Shown: in pieces, positions 1 to 7,074 of the stretch
Position numbering within the stretch: position 1 is the first letter of the stretch
Layout of the letters: every line of letters begins with the position of its first letter
DNA from: Fomitopsis serialis
Lineage: Eukaryota > Basidiomycota > Agaricomycetes > Polyporales > Fomitopsidaceae
Direction: 5' to 3'
NCBI RefSeq assembly: GCF_022376445.1
Contig: NW_025955724.1
Location: forward strand, 1-12,823
DNA: 12,823 nt
Notes under the pieces: generated by a model
What the model was told of the DNA's origin: nothing
The model's input: the letters and a program-made list of their open reading frames with translations, nothing else
Database searches by the model: none
Made by a program: the position numbers and the translations under genes

Positions 1-557
1 CGGGGGAACGGAAGGGGAATCTCGTCGGGATCGAAGAAGGGACGACGCTCGACGCTGGGAGGCGGCGAGCGGCGGAGGGGACGCGAGTCTGAAGGCCGCT
101 CATGCGGAGGAAAGAGGGGCAGGGAGAAAGCGATGTGCAGGGGGGATAGCTGCTCGGGGCACGAGTTAAGAACGATGGGGAGGATGGATGGACGGACAAC
201 TCGCATACCCGAGGCAAGACGATCGATGGCGATAATGGGGAGGAGTGGACTGGAAGGGGAAGAGGAGGATCAGTAGCCTTGAGGCGTCGGCACACTCGAA
301 ATCAAAGTGATCAACGAGCTAGCGCACAGGATGGAAGCCTCGAGGTGATTGCAGGGCGGAAGCCTCGAGGCGATTGGGATCAACGGGCAGCCCATCCGGT
401 GCCAGTGGGGAAACGATGCGCGGCTCGGGGAGCTATCACACGGGCGGACGAACAGGCGCGGTCAGCGGGGCTCGGGGTAAGCAGGATACATTGTACAATT
501 GCGGACTTCGACGGAGGGAGGTACATCGGGGGAGAGACTACTGCGCAATTACACTAC
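1..557. other. No gene recognised (downstream of gene 1)
   Basis: This GC-rich stretch lies 3' of gene 1, which is transcribed leftwards. The plus-strand open frames that start here have no recognisable domain and low-complexity Arg/Gly-rich translations, so I treat them as shadows. The plus strand is strongly purine-rich, as it is across the first 4 kb. Apart from the short tandem repeat listed separately I see nothing to annotate. Confidence 0.5.
333..376. repeat. 25-bp tandem duplication
   Basis: GGAAGCCTCGAGGYGATTG occurs at 333-351 and again at 358-376, one mismatch apart, giving a 25-bp period. A more diverged relative (GCCTTGAGGCG) lies near 276. No coding role is evident. Confidence 0.8.
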
Positions 558-2621
558 CTACTGGCCCTCCTCCGACTCAAACTCACGCTCAGGCTCCCGG
601 ACCTTCCATTTCACATCTTCCTCCAGCTCGTCGTGCTCATCTTCTGGGTCGGGGATTCAGGGGCGCCGAGCATACCGGGGCGGCGGAAGAATTGCCGGAC
701 TTCCCAGACCGGCTGGCCATCCAATCGAGCGATCTTGACGGTTCGGAGGCGAGGAGGAGCGGCGGGCGCGGCCAAGGGGCGGGTGGAGGCTGCGAGGGCC
801 AGCGACCGGCTCGGGGATGAAGGGCGGGAGGCTGAGAGGCGGCTGGAGCACCGCGGAAGGGGAAGTCGGCTCGGATATCCGAAGGCGGGGACCGACGAGG
901 GTGCCTCCGGGGTGGTACCCAGTCGTAGAGGCGAGGGCGGACTGAGGGAGGTCGGGATGGTGGCCTATGTAGAAGAAGCTTGGGCCCCTCCTCTGGAAAA
1001 CGGGAGATAAGTCAGCAAGGACGGCAGGCGGAAAAGGAGGGGCGAAGGGACTCACTAAAGGCTGAACGCGCACCTCTTCTTCCGGGAACTACACGCGGCG
1101 CAGCGTGGCCCGGAAGGGCGTCGATGCGGCACCGGAAGCGTTCGACGGCACTCAGGGCAAGGGTGGTCGGGAGTACACGTAGGGCCCGTACCGCGGGCGC
1201 TCGGCATTGGAAGTGCGCTGCGGCACCGGAGGGAACTTGTCGGGGAGGCGGGGGACGGAAGGACGATTGTCGGCGAAGGGGGAACGGCCGGACGCCTCCG
1301 CGGTGGGAAGCTTGAGGTGGACGCGCGCGGCATCGGGCGAGACGGGCGAGGAGCGGGAGGAGGGGACGGTTGGGTTGGGCGGTAGAGCCGGGTCCCGATG
1401 TGCTGGCGAAAATCGCCTCTTCCAGCGCGCGAGGCGACATGGACCGCTCCAGCGCGTCATCCTCGATGGTGTCAATCGGAGGGGGTCGGTGGCGCGCGAG
1501 ACAGGGCGGTGCCGCGCGGAGGCCCGGGGGAGGAGACGGTATGGAAGGGGCGATGGGAGGCGAGGCGCGGCGCGAACAGAGAAGGGGGGGGCGGGTGTGC
1601 CTCTCTCAGTAAAAGAGGCGAAGAGCGGGCGGCGGCGAACGCCGACGGCACGGGAGGAGGGACGGAAGGGCCCGCTCGGTGAACGCGAGCGAGGACGCGC
1701 GGGCATAGCGGCCGGAGGCGGAGGGAGCCGGCTCAGGGAAAGGGAACCCGAACGGCCCAGCCACGGAAAGGGTGGGCTCGGGCGCCGGAACGTCCTCAAG
1801 GGCCACGAGATGCACGGTGGGCGGGGGAACAGGACTGTTCCAGGCCGGGCTCAGGCATCGGCTCGTCATACTCGAGGGAGGACGGAAGTTGAGGTTCGTG
1901 GGCCGGCGACCGGGGAGGCTCGGAGACGGGAGACTGACGCACCATCGGCTCGTCGTACTCGAGAGGGGACAGAGGTCGAGGTTCGGGGGGCGGCGACCGG
2001 GGAGGCTCGGGGAGGGGAGACAGGTGTGCGGCGGTGGCGGGGAGAGGGGACGGATGAGGGACTGGTGACGGGGATGGAGCACGAGAGGCGGGGCGGCGCG
2101 AAGGGGCGAGGACAGCCGGGGAAATCTCGAACGTGGTGCCGGCCCAGTAGCCGGTTGACCCATACCGGCGGCCACGCAGCTGGGCCTCGCGCTGGAGGGT
2201 CTGGAGGGGGCCCTGGTACCGGGATGGTTGGCTGGCAAAGCCTTCCAGTCGCTCCCAGAACTCGTCCAGGGCGGCCTCGGTTTCGGGACGCAACCGCGTC
2301 TCGAACAGCCCGTGCGTGAGGACGTAGTCGAGGTGCACGTCGTACACGGCCTATGACATCCGTTAGGTGCGGAGGAGGGAAGGAGGGGGACGGGGCCGCT
2401 TACCCAGGCGTAACACAACTGACGACCCCAGACCAACCACGCACCCGCTTGCGCGTGCGATGGGTGGCGACCCATGGTCGGTTGGCGAGCGGCGACAATG
2501 CTGATTCGCGCCTCAAGGGCGACCAGTTCGGCGGAGGCGGCGAGGCGGGTCGGATAGTCCTCGTCAGGGAGCCCGGCGGTGAAGTCCAAGGTAGCGGAGG
2601 GAGACGGGAAGGGCGAGACAT
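558..2621 (-). CDS. Gene 1: spliced proline-rich orphan protein with Cys cluster, frame-broken
   Basis: I do not recognise the family, and the function is unknown. The chosen start is the ATG at 2621: it has G at -3 and a TATA-like box about 66 bp upstream. Exon 1 reaches 2404, after a one-base frame change near 2590. Two introns have canonical signals (2351-2403 and 993-1055). The first 150 or so residues look globular, with many Trp/Tyr/Leu (for example GAWLVWGRQLCYAW joined across intron 1 to AVYDVHLDYVL). A long Pro/Ser/Arg-rich disordered part follows and carries a 29-aa repeat. Next is a probable zinc-binding cluster (CPEC, then CAACSSRKKRC) at 1070-1159, spacing C-x2-C-x15-C-x2-C-x6-C. 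The tail is acidic (DPEDEHDELEED) and ends at the TAG at 558-560. Between about 1.15 and 1.85 kb the frame changes repeatedly at C-rich runs. A TGA at 657-659 lies in the last exon. The gene may therefore be decayed, or the sequence may contain indel errors. Gene existence is fairly sure; the exact protein is not. Confidence 0.65.
993..1055 (-). other. Spliceosomal intron 2 of gene 1 (63 nt)
   Basis: The donor is GTGAGT (complement of 1050-1055), the branch site GCTGAC (complement of 1011-1016), and a pyrimidine-rich tract leads into TTCCAG at 993. It removes a TAG/TGA pair just after the Cys cluster. With one extra base in the T run before the donor it joins the Cys-cluster frame to the open frame below 992. 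Confidence 0.75.
1857..2030 (-). repeat. 87-bp (29-aa) in-frame tandem repeat in gene 1
   Basis: ATCGGCTCGTCRTACTCGAG starts at 1857 and at 1944, and the GGCGACCGGGGAGGCTCGG part of the unit recurs with the same period. Read on the minus strand each unit encodes a proline-rich block ending in LEYDEPM, preceded by EPPRSP. The period is a multiple of three, so copy number can change without breaking the frame. Confidence 0.8.
2351..2403 (-). other. Spliceosomal intron 1 of gene 1 (53 nt)
   Basis: The donor is GTAAGC (complement of 2398-2403), the branch site CTAAC (complement of 2362-2366), and the acceptor CATAG ends at 2351. Splicing is phase 0 and joins two long open frames (YAW to AVYDV). 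This is one of the clearest eukaryotic signals in the window. Confidence 0.9.
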
Positions 2622-3071
2622 AGCTGGTGAGGGGAAGAAGGGAGCGAGACGAAAGACGGAAGGGAGAAGCACAAGCCGCAGCAGGTCTTATACGCGGAAG
2701 AGGGGAGGCCTAGCCACACTGATCGGAAGGAGATTGCCCGATCAGGCTGCGATCCCAGCCAATCAACGCGTCGGGCGGAGCACTGGAGAAGCGAGATGGG
2801 CGGAGGCGCGCGGCCGATCACCGATCACTTAGGACTTAGGACAATCCTAAGGGCAGCGGAGGCGCGCTGGATTAGGAAGGGGAGGAGTCTGACCGAGGAC
2901 GGTCAGAATTTCAAGGTGGGGGTAGATGTGGGGTGGGCCCACATGGGAGCACCAGTACGAGCTCGGAACGACGCACTCTCAGGTGTAGGGCAACGCGGAA
3001 CGAAGCAACGTCGATTGGAGGAAAAACGCCTCGGCGAAGGACGACCAAGTAAAACTGCGGATTGAAGACAG
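2622..3071. other. Intergenic region between genes 2 and 1
   Basis: This is the 3' flank of gene 2 and the promoter region of gene 1. It holds a TATA-like box at 2687-2692, a pyrimidine-rich leader on the minus strand, and a small hairpin with a duplicated arm (CTTAGGA at 2828-2834 and 2835-2841, inverted as TCCTAAG at 2845-2851). I see no convincing coding sequence. Confidence 0.5.
2687..2692 (-). promoter_or_regulatory. TATA-like box upstream of gene 1
   Basis: The minus strand reads TATAAG here, about 66 bp upstream of the ATG at 2621, followed by a C/T-rich tract typical of fungal core promoters. The assignment rests on position and sequence only. Confidence 0.4.
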
Positions 3072-3868
3072 CTACTGTACATGAACACCAGGTCCCTCCG
3101 GCACCTCATCCTCGACCTCTCCCTCCTCCATCGCCTCGAAGTCCTGAGGGTGCGCGAACCGCAGGCGACGCGGTATCCCGGAGTAGCCGTCGGGAACGTA
3201 CACTCCCTCCGATAAGCGAACGTGTAAGTCGCGGACGCTGGCCTCAACAGAATTTAGGCCTCGGGCAATATGGACAGCCTCGGAACGAGCGTCACGGTTA
3301 GCGGTGCGGCACTCATCAAGGAGGCCCTGAAACCGACTAAGGAGGCCGTCGAGGCTGTCGGAAGAAGCACGATAGGACGAGAGCTGTAAGGGACGCTCTA
3401 AGTAGCGAACCGGAAGGAGGGGACGGCCAATCTCTGCGTCGGCTTGCTCGGCGGTGACTCGGTTCGGGGCCCAGGCAATCAGAGGGAAAGGCTCGCCGAC
3501 ATAGCTATGCTGCGACGGAAGAGTGAGGAAGACCTGGTCGAGATACTCGATCAGCTCCTGCACGTCAGGGTAGCGGCGGACGAGCGGAAGGGAAGCATCG
3601 CCGTGGGCCACTGCACGGGAACGAGAGTCGAAGAGCATTCGCTGCGCGGGGAGAACGGCCACTTAGAAGGACGATCGGGAATCAGGACGGAGGAAAAAGG
3701 ACGCACGATTAACCATCGAGCTCCATGGGCCCAGGCAAGCCATTCGTGGTCACTATCGGGGTTCAGGCGAGGCTCTACTACACGCTCGTCACGGAGAAGA
3801 TCGATGAGGCGGTAGAACCGGGTGGTGAAGACGATGGTGGACGGGTTCGGGGGAGCATCGACGGGCAT
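3072..3868 (-). CDS. Gene 2: intact two-exon orphan protein, 243 aa
   Basis: I do not recognise this protein. Exon 1 is 3707-3868 (54 codons, from an ATG), exon 2 is 3072-3641 (189 codons plus TAG), and the intron is phase 0. After splicing there is one uninterrupted frame. The N-terminal half is rich in aromatic and aliphatic residues (TTRFYRLIDLL, HEWLAWAHGARWLI, PFPLIAWAPNRV) and looks globular. Around residues 155-205 the Leu/Glu/Arg pattern (DGLLSRFQGLLDECRTANRD) suggests a coiled coil. The C terminus is acidic (EEGEVEDEVPEG). No signal peptide or membrane segment is visible. No ATG exists in any minus-strand frame between 3868 and about 4297, which supports this start unless a distant exon is missing. 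Its role is unknown; the neighbouring genes are also orphans. Confidence 0.75.
3642..3706 (-). other. Spliceosomal intron of gene 2 (65 nt)
   Basis: The donor is GTGCGT (complement of 3701-3706), a CTGAT branch site lies at 3681-3685, and the acceptor GCGCAG ends at 3642. It is phase 0 and connects GARWLI to RMLFDSRSR. Confidence 0.85.
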
Positions 3869-4499
3869 CGGAGACGGTGGGGAGCACTGAGGGCCTGGCG
3901 GAGGAAGCGGAAGAAGCTGGAGGAGGGTACGGGGAGGTGTCGGAAGGAGACGAGGTGGGTGCGGAAGGAACGGGAAAGGAGAGAAACGGATGCCAGTGAG
4001 GGTGGGACGTGGGAAACAGCGGCGGAGGGAGACTTAGAGGGGGAGACAGAGGAAAAGAGGAGTTAGTTACCTACCACTACCTCTCAGGACTCCGTATCTA
4101 GGTTGCAACGGGCAATCTCAGGCTTCAGGTCTCGTATTAGGAGGAACTTCAGGCTAAGGAAGCTCGTCAAGGTTAGGCTCAGGCTTAGGAAGAAGGGCAC
4201 GACAGGTCTAGGATCGTCGGAAGGAAAATCGTCGAGCGCAGCAGGCTTAGGAAGGCCGATATACGCCTACGGATAGGGCAGGGGAAGTGTTTATCGTATC
4301 ATCTCGACCTCCCTCTCCTCCGCGAGGTACCAGAGACCTCGTTCCCTCCCTCCGCAACTGTCAACTTGTACCAACGACCCCCACCCATCGTTTTCACCGA
4401 TACCAAGAATTCCCTTCCGCGTCGTCCACGCACCGGGGACTCGCAATCACCACAGCGCTTGTATACAGCGGCAAAGTGGACAGGCGACAGCACACGCCC
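3869..4499. other. 5' flank of gene 2, no gene recognised
   Basis: The minus strand is pyrimidine-rich from about 4060 down to the gene 2 start. It translates into Pro/Ser/Leu-rich sequence without an ATG, so it is either a 5' UTR or a missed upstream exon. Between about 4100 and 4250 short related words (CAGGCTTAGGAAG, CAGGCTAAGGAAG, AGGTTAGGCTCAGG) recur without strict periodicity. I see nothing else to annotate. Confidence 0.4.
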
Positions 4500-4546
4500 A
4501 CTGCGAGTGTGCTGGGCGAATGCCCAGCACGCAGACACAGCCGACG
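4500..4546. repeat. 47-bp direct repeat, left copy, with hairpin
   Basis: This is near-identical to 4883-4929 (both begin ACTGCGAG and end GCCRACG). It contains a perfect 9-bp stem, GTGCTGGGC at 4509-4517 and GCCCAGCAC at 4522-4530, with a GAAT loop. The two copies bracket the tetranucleotide array. Confidence 0.8.
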
Positions 4547-4559
4547 GATACACACGGGC

Positions 4560-4860
4560 ACGCAAATGGGCGCGCAGGCAGGTGAGCAAATGGACGAGCG
4601 GAGGGTAGGCGGACGAGCGGGCGGGCGGACGGGCGAGCGGGCGGACGGGCGAGCGGGGACGGGCGAGGGCGAACGGGCAGACGGACGGGCAGGCGGGTGG
4701 GCAGACAAGCGGACGAGCAGGTAAGTAGGTGAGTGAGCAAGCAGGCGAGCAAGCGGGCAAGCGGAAAAGCGGGTGAGCAGGACAGCGGGTGGTTGGGCAA
4801 GAGGGCAAGCGGGTGAGAGGGAAAGCAGGCGAGAGGGCAAGCAGGCGGGCACAGAGCGCG
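4560..4860. repeat. Degenerate tetranucleotide array (GNRR)n
   Basis: The plus strand reads as successive four-base words such as GCGG, GCAA, GTGA, GCAG, GACA and GAGG for about 300 bp, with a few phase slips. All six frames are open only because the words lack stops; the Arg/Gly/Ala or Pro/Cys/Leu translations are artefacts. The units are diverged, so the array is old or under mutational pressure. Confidence 0.85.
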
Positions 4861-4882
4861 GACCAGCACCACACGCACGGTG

Positions 4883-4929
4883 ACTGCGAGCGTGCAGGGC
4901 GAATGCCCAGCAGGCAAGCACGGCCAACG
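4883..4929. repeat. 47-bp direct repeat, right copy
   Basis: This is the second copy of 4500-4546, 383 bp away, on the same strand. Its stem TGCaGGGC-GAAT-GCCCaGCA has one A/A mismatch. A third, shorter relative of the hairpin (AGGGC-GACT-GCCCT) lies at 5016-5029. Confidence 0.8.
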
Positions 4930-5039
4930 ACCGTAAGGTGGGCGCGTGAGCGAAAAGCGGGTGACCGCGACGGTGGGCAGGGCTGGGGCGCGCAACACGC
5001 CAATTGCGAACACAGAGGGCGACTGCCCTGGTGCCCCTA

Positions 5040-5670
5040 CATGCAGATACAGCAGACGTCCTCGTAGATAGAGTTCTTGTAATGGTAGTATGAATATACC
5101 CTATAAAACTGAGACTGATATATTCACACCACAACACCCCTTACGACTCGAGACTAAGAGAACCAGTACAGAAGTAGTGTAGATAGACACCCCTACTGTA
5201 CACGACTCACGAGAACCCTGGCCTTTTATGCTGTACTCATCTATTGAAGTAGATGCCACTAAACATGAATTAGATCCCTTAGACATACCTTAGACATGCG
5301 GACATAGTGTAATAACGTCCAGAAAGCGAATCGTAGGTATGTTGCAGCTCTAGGGGGGACCGTTATTCGCGTCCTGATTGGCCAGAAACAGTCCGAGCAC
5401 ATCGGGTTTGCCCAATTTGGTTAGGAAACAAATAGACACAAATGTTCGATTCACGGGGGCGCCCGCAAAACTCACCTCTTGCGCGTGCGATCTACAAGGT
5501 GCTACATCCGTCCTTCTACCCTCTACCCAGGCGCACCCTCTTGCCTCTTATCCTGTTCCCGTGTCCCTTCCTTGCCACTCGCCGAATCACACATCAAGAC
5601 TCAACAAGTACGTCCGATGGCGTCAATGAGCACATGCGAATGGCGCGTCGGCATGGCCAATGCCCAGCTA
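5040..5670. other. AT-richer intergenic DNA
   Basis: Composition changes abruptly near 5040 from very GC-rich to roughly balanced. Visible items are a TATAAAA word at 5101-5107, a CATCTA/TAGATG inverted pair near 5238-5255, and an 11-bp tandem duplication, CCTTAGACATR at 5277-5287 and 5288-5298. No gene is supported. Confidence 0.45.
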
Positions 5671-5671
5671 C

Positions 5672-6230
5672 TTACATCGAGACATCTCGCAGCATAGTAA
5701 GCATGGACTGCATCCGTGTAAGGAGGAAGCTAACCGACTCGACTTGAAGGGCTGCAGCGTGCACGTTGAGGTAGAACTGCACAGCGAGAACAGCCCCGAT
5801 CAGGAGACACTTCACAACGGGCGCAACATCGGGAAGACCCTCCCTGCGGACTACACACGCAGCATCATGCACACCGTCGTCATCGATGGCATCGACCGCA
5901 GCCCGTACGCCCCCTCCTCCTCTTCTCAAAGACCGCCACCAAACTATCCGCCATCCCAGCTGCTGCGGTACGCACATGCCCACCATCCACGACCTCTTCG
6001 TTGTCCCGCACATGGAGTTGCTCGCCACGCGCGCGAGCTCGACCTCCGTGCGGCTCAGCTGTGGGATGCTGCAAGTCCCTGAACACGTTGTGGAGGGCGT
6101 GGAGGAGCGCAACTGCAGGACGAAACATGCGGAGGACGTCGAGGCTGAGCTTGCGCGGGGTAACGAACAGGCAGGTGAAGGACAGGGGAATGACGGTGAT
6201 CTTGTCTGCCTATTACATAGTGCTTAGTAT
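5672..6230. other. Unresolved coding-like patch, both strands open
   Basis: On the minus strand an open frame (5672-6112) has strong third-position G/C around 5950-6060 (RTEVELARVASNSMCGTTKR). It includes a hydrophobic stretch (VVKCLLIGAVLAVQFYL). A neighbouring minus frame at 6110-6205 is also well biased (KITVIPLSFTCLFVTPRKLS) and begins just after an intron-acceptor-like AGGCAG. The complementary plus frame near 5960-6130 (MPTIHDLFVVPHMELLATRA) is equally plausible in codon bias. I cannot tell which strand is coding and recognise no domain. It is probably a gene fragment with short exons. Confidence 0.3.
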
Positions 6231-6446
6231 ACTCCCCAATGTCGATATTATGCACGAATAATGAAGCACTATAGCCACCGCATTTGTCACAGCGGGATAA
6301 TTTGTCGCGGCCTCAAACATACCAAATCGGGAAGGCTGCCGCTTGATCCCTTGGCCCTTTACTTACAGTGTCCACGAACTGCATCAAGGCTTGAAGTTGA
6401 AGCAGTAAGTCACAATTGGCATTGCAATGAATGTATTCCTACTAGG

Positions 6447-6471
6447 TGTATGTCGTGGCGCACGACATACA
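6447..6471. repeat. Perfect 11-bp inverted repeat, 3-nt loop
   Basis: TGTATGTCGTG at 6447-6457 is inverted exactly at 6461-6471 around GCG. In RNA from either strand it would form a strong hairpin. It is not adjacent to an identified gene. Confidence 0.85.
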
Positions 6472-6747
6472 TGCTGTCCATCTGCTGGATCTCGATACAG
6501 GGTATCTAGGCACGGTGCATAAATCACTATAAACGGCAGTGTATCTAGGCCCAGAAACCGTCAGATCACAAATCACGATTGCATTACCCGATCCGGGCCC
6601 GCAGCGGTGTTAGGGCTCGGCGGTTCGAGTCCTGGACACAGGGGGCGGGCTACTGACGAAACTAACAGTGGTGGTCGCTCGCGACCAGAGCGGATGGAAA
6701 GATAAGTCGTGAGGTCGTTAAGGAGGCGTATAGCCCGTAGAGGTCGT

Positions 6748-6769
6748 ACGAGGACTGTTGAGTCCTCGT
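6748..6769. repeat. Perfect 9-bp inverted repeat, GTTG loop
   Basis: ACGAGGACT at 6748-6756 pairs with AGTCCTCGT at 6761-6769. CGTTAAGG words flank it on both sides. Confidence 0.8.
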
Positions 6770-6810
6770 TAAGGTCGTTCACGCAGCTGTTGAGCTCGCG
6801 CTGGCAGTCG

Positions 6811-6898
6811 GCGACGAGCCTGACGTGAAGGAGTCGGCGACGAGCCTATCCTAGGTGCAGCGACGAGCTAACACCTTCGAAACGAGAGCGCGACGAGC
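6811..6898 (+). repeat. GCGACGAGC word repeated four times
   Basis: The 9-mer GCGACGAGC starts at 6811, 6837, 6860 and 6890, spacings 26, 23 and 30 bp, with unrelated spacers apart from a longer match between the first two (GTCGGCGACGAGCCT). It is too short and irregular for a CRISPR array and may be a binding-site cluster. Confidence 0.7.
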
Positions 6899-6907
6899 AC
6901 TCTCGTT
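6881..6907. repeat. Perfect 8-bp inverted repeat
   Basis: AACGAGAG at 6881-6888 pairs with CTCTCGTT at 6900-6907. The 11-nt loop contains the fourth GCGACGAGC word. Confidence 0.7.
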
Positions 6908-6995
6908 AATGGCCAATCCCGCAGTCGTACGGCGTGAAGAGTTCGCGCGCGGACGATGTGGTTGGGAGTAAAAGGCTGCTTTCCATTCTAGTAAA

Positions 6996-7021
6996 GCGCG
7001 CGTCTTCGGCGAGACGCGCGC
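6996..7021. repeat. Perfect 10-bp GC-rich inverted repeat
   Basis: GCGCGCGTCT at 6996-7005 pairs with AGACGCGCGC at 7012-7021 around a 6-nt loop. It sits about 55 bp 3' of the gene 3 stop codon, so it could be a 3' UTR structure of that transcript. Confidence 0.8.
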
Positions 7022-7074
7022 CTAAGTATACAAGACATGAACAAGTAAGTGAATACAGTACGCGTCGTAAGTAT

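Larger units (their letters stand above)
6231..7074. other. Intergenic region with stem-loops, no gene recognised
   Basis: This lies 3' of gene 3. It contains four perfect inverted repeats and an iterated GCGACGAGC word, listed separately. The short open frames here have no domain and no codon bias that I can see. Confidence 0.45.

Noticed and set aside
279..2319. Long plus-strand open frames in the first 2.3 kb
   Set aside because: They are Arg/Gly-rich low-complexity shadows of the minus-strand gene 1. The minus strand has introns, a Cys cluster and an acidic tail that make biological sense.
4287..5137. Overlapping open frames rich in Pro/Cys/Leu or Arg/Gly
   Set aside because: They arise from the stop-free tetranucleotide array and appear in several frames at once.
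5950..6060. Short resemblance of VASNSMCGTTKRS to fungal permease motifs
   Set aside because: The match is too short, and the flanking sequence does not show the expected membrane helices.
6622..6632. GGTTCGAGTCC, resembling a tRNA T-loop
   Set aside because: The surrounding bases do not form a five-pair T stem or an acceptor stem, and no anticodon arm is present upstream.
6811..6898. CRISPR-like repeats
   Set aside because: The repeat is only 9 bp, spacing is irregular, and the genome is clearly eukaryotic.
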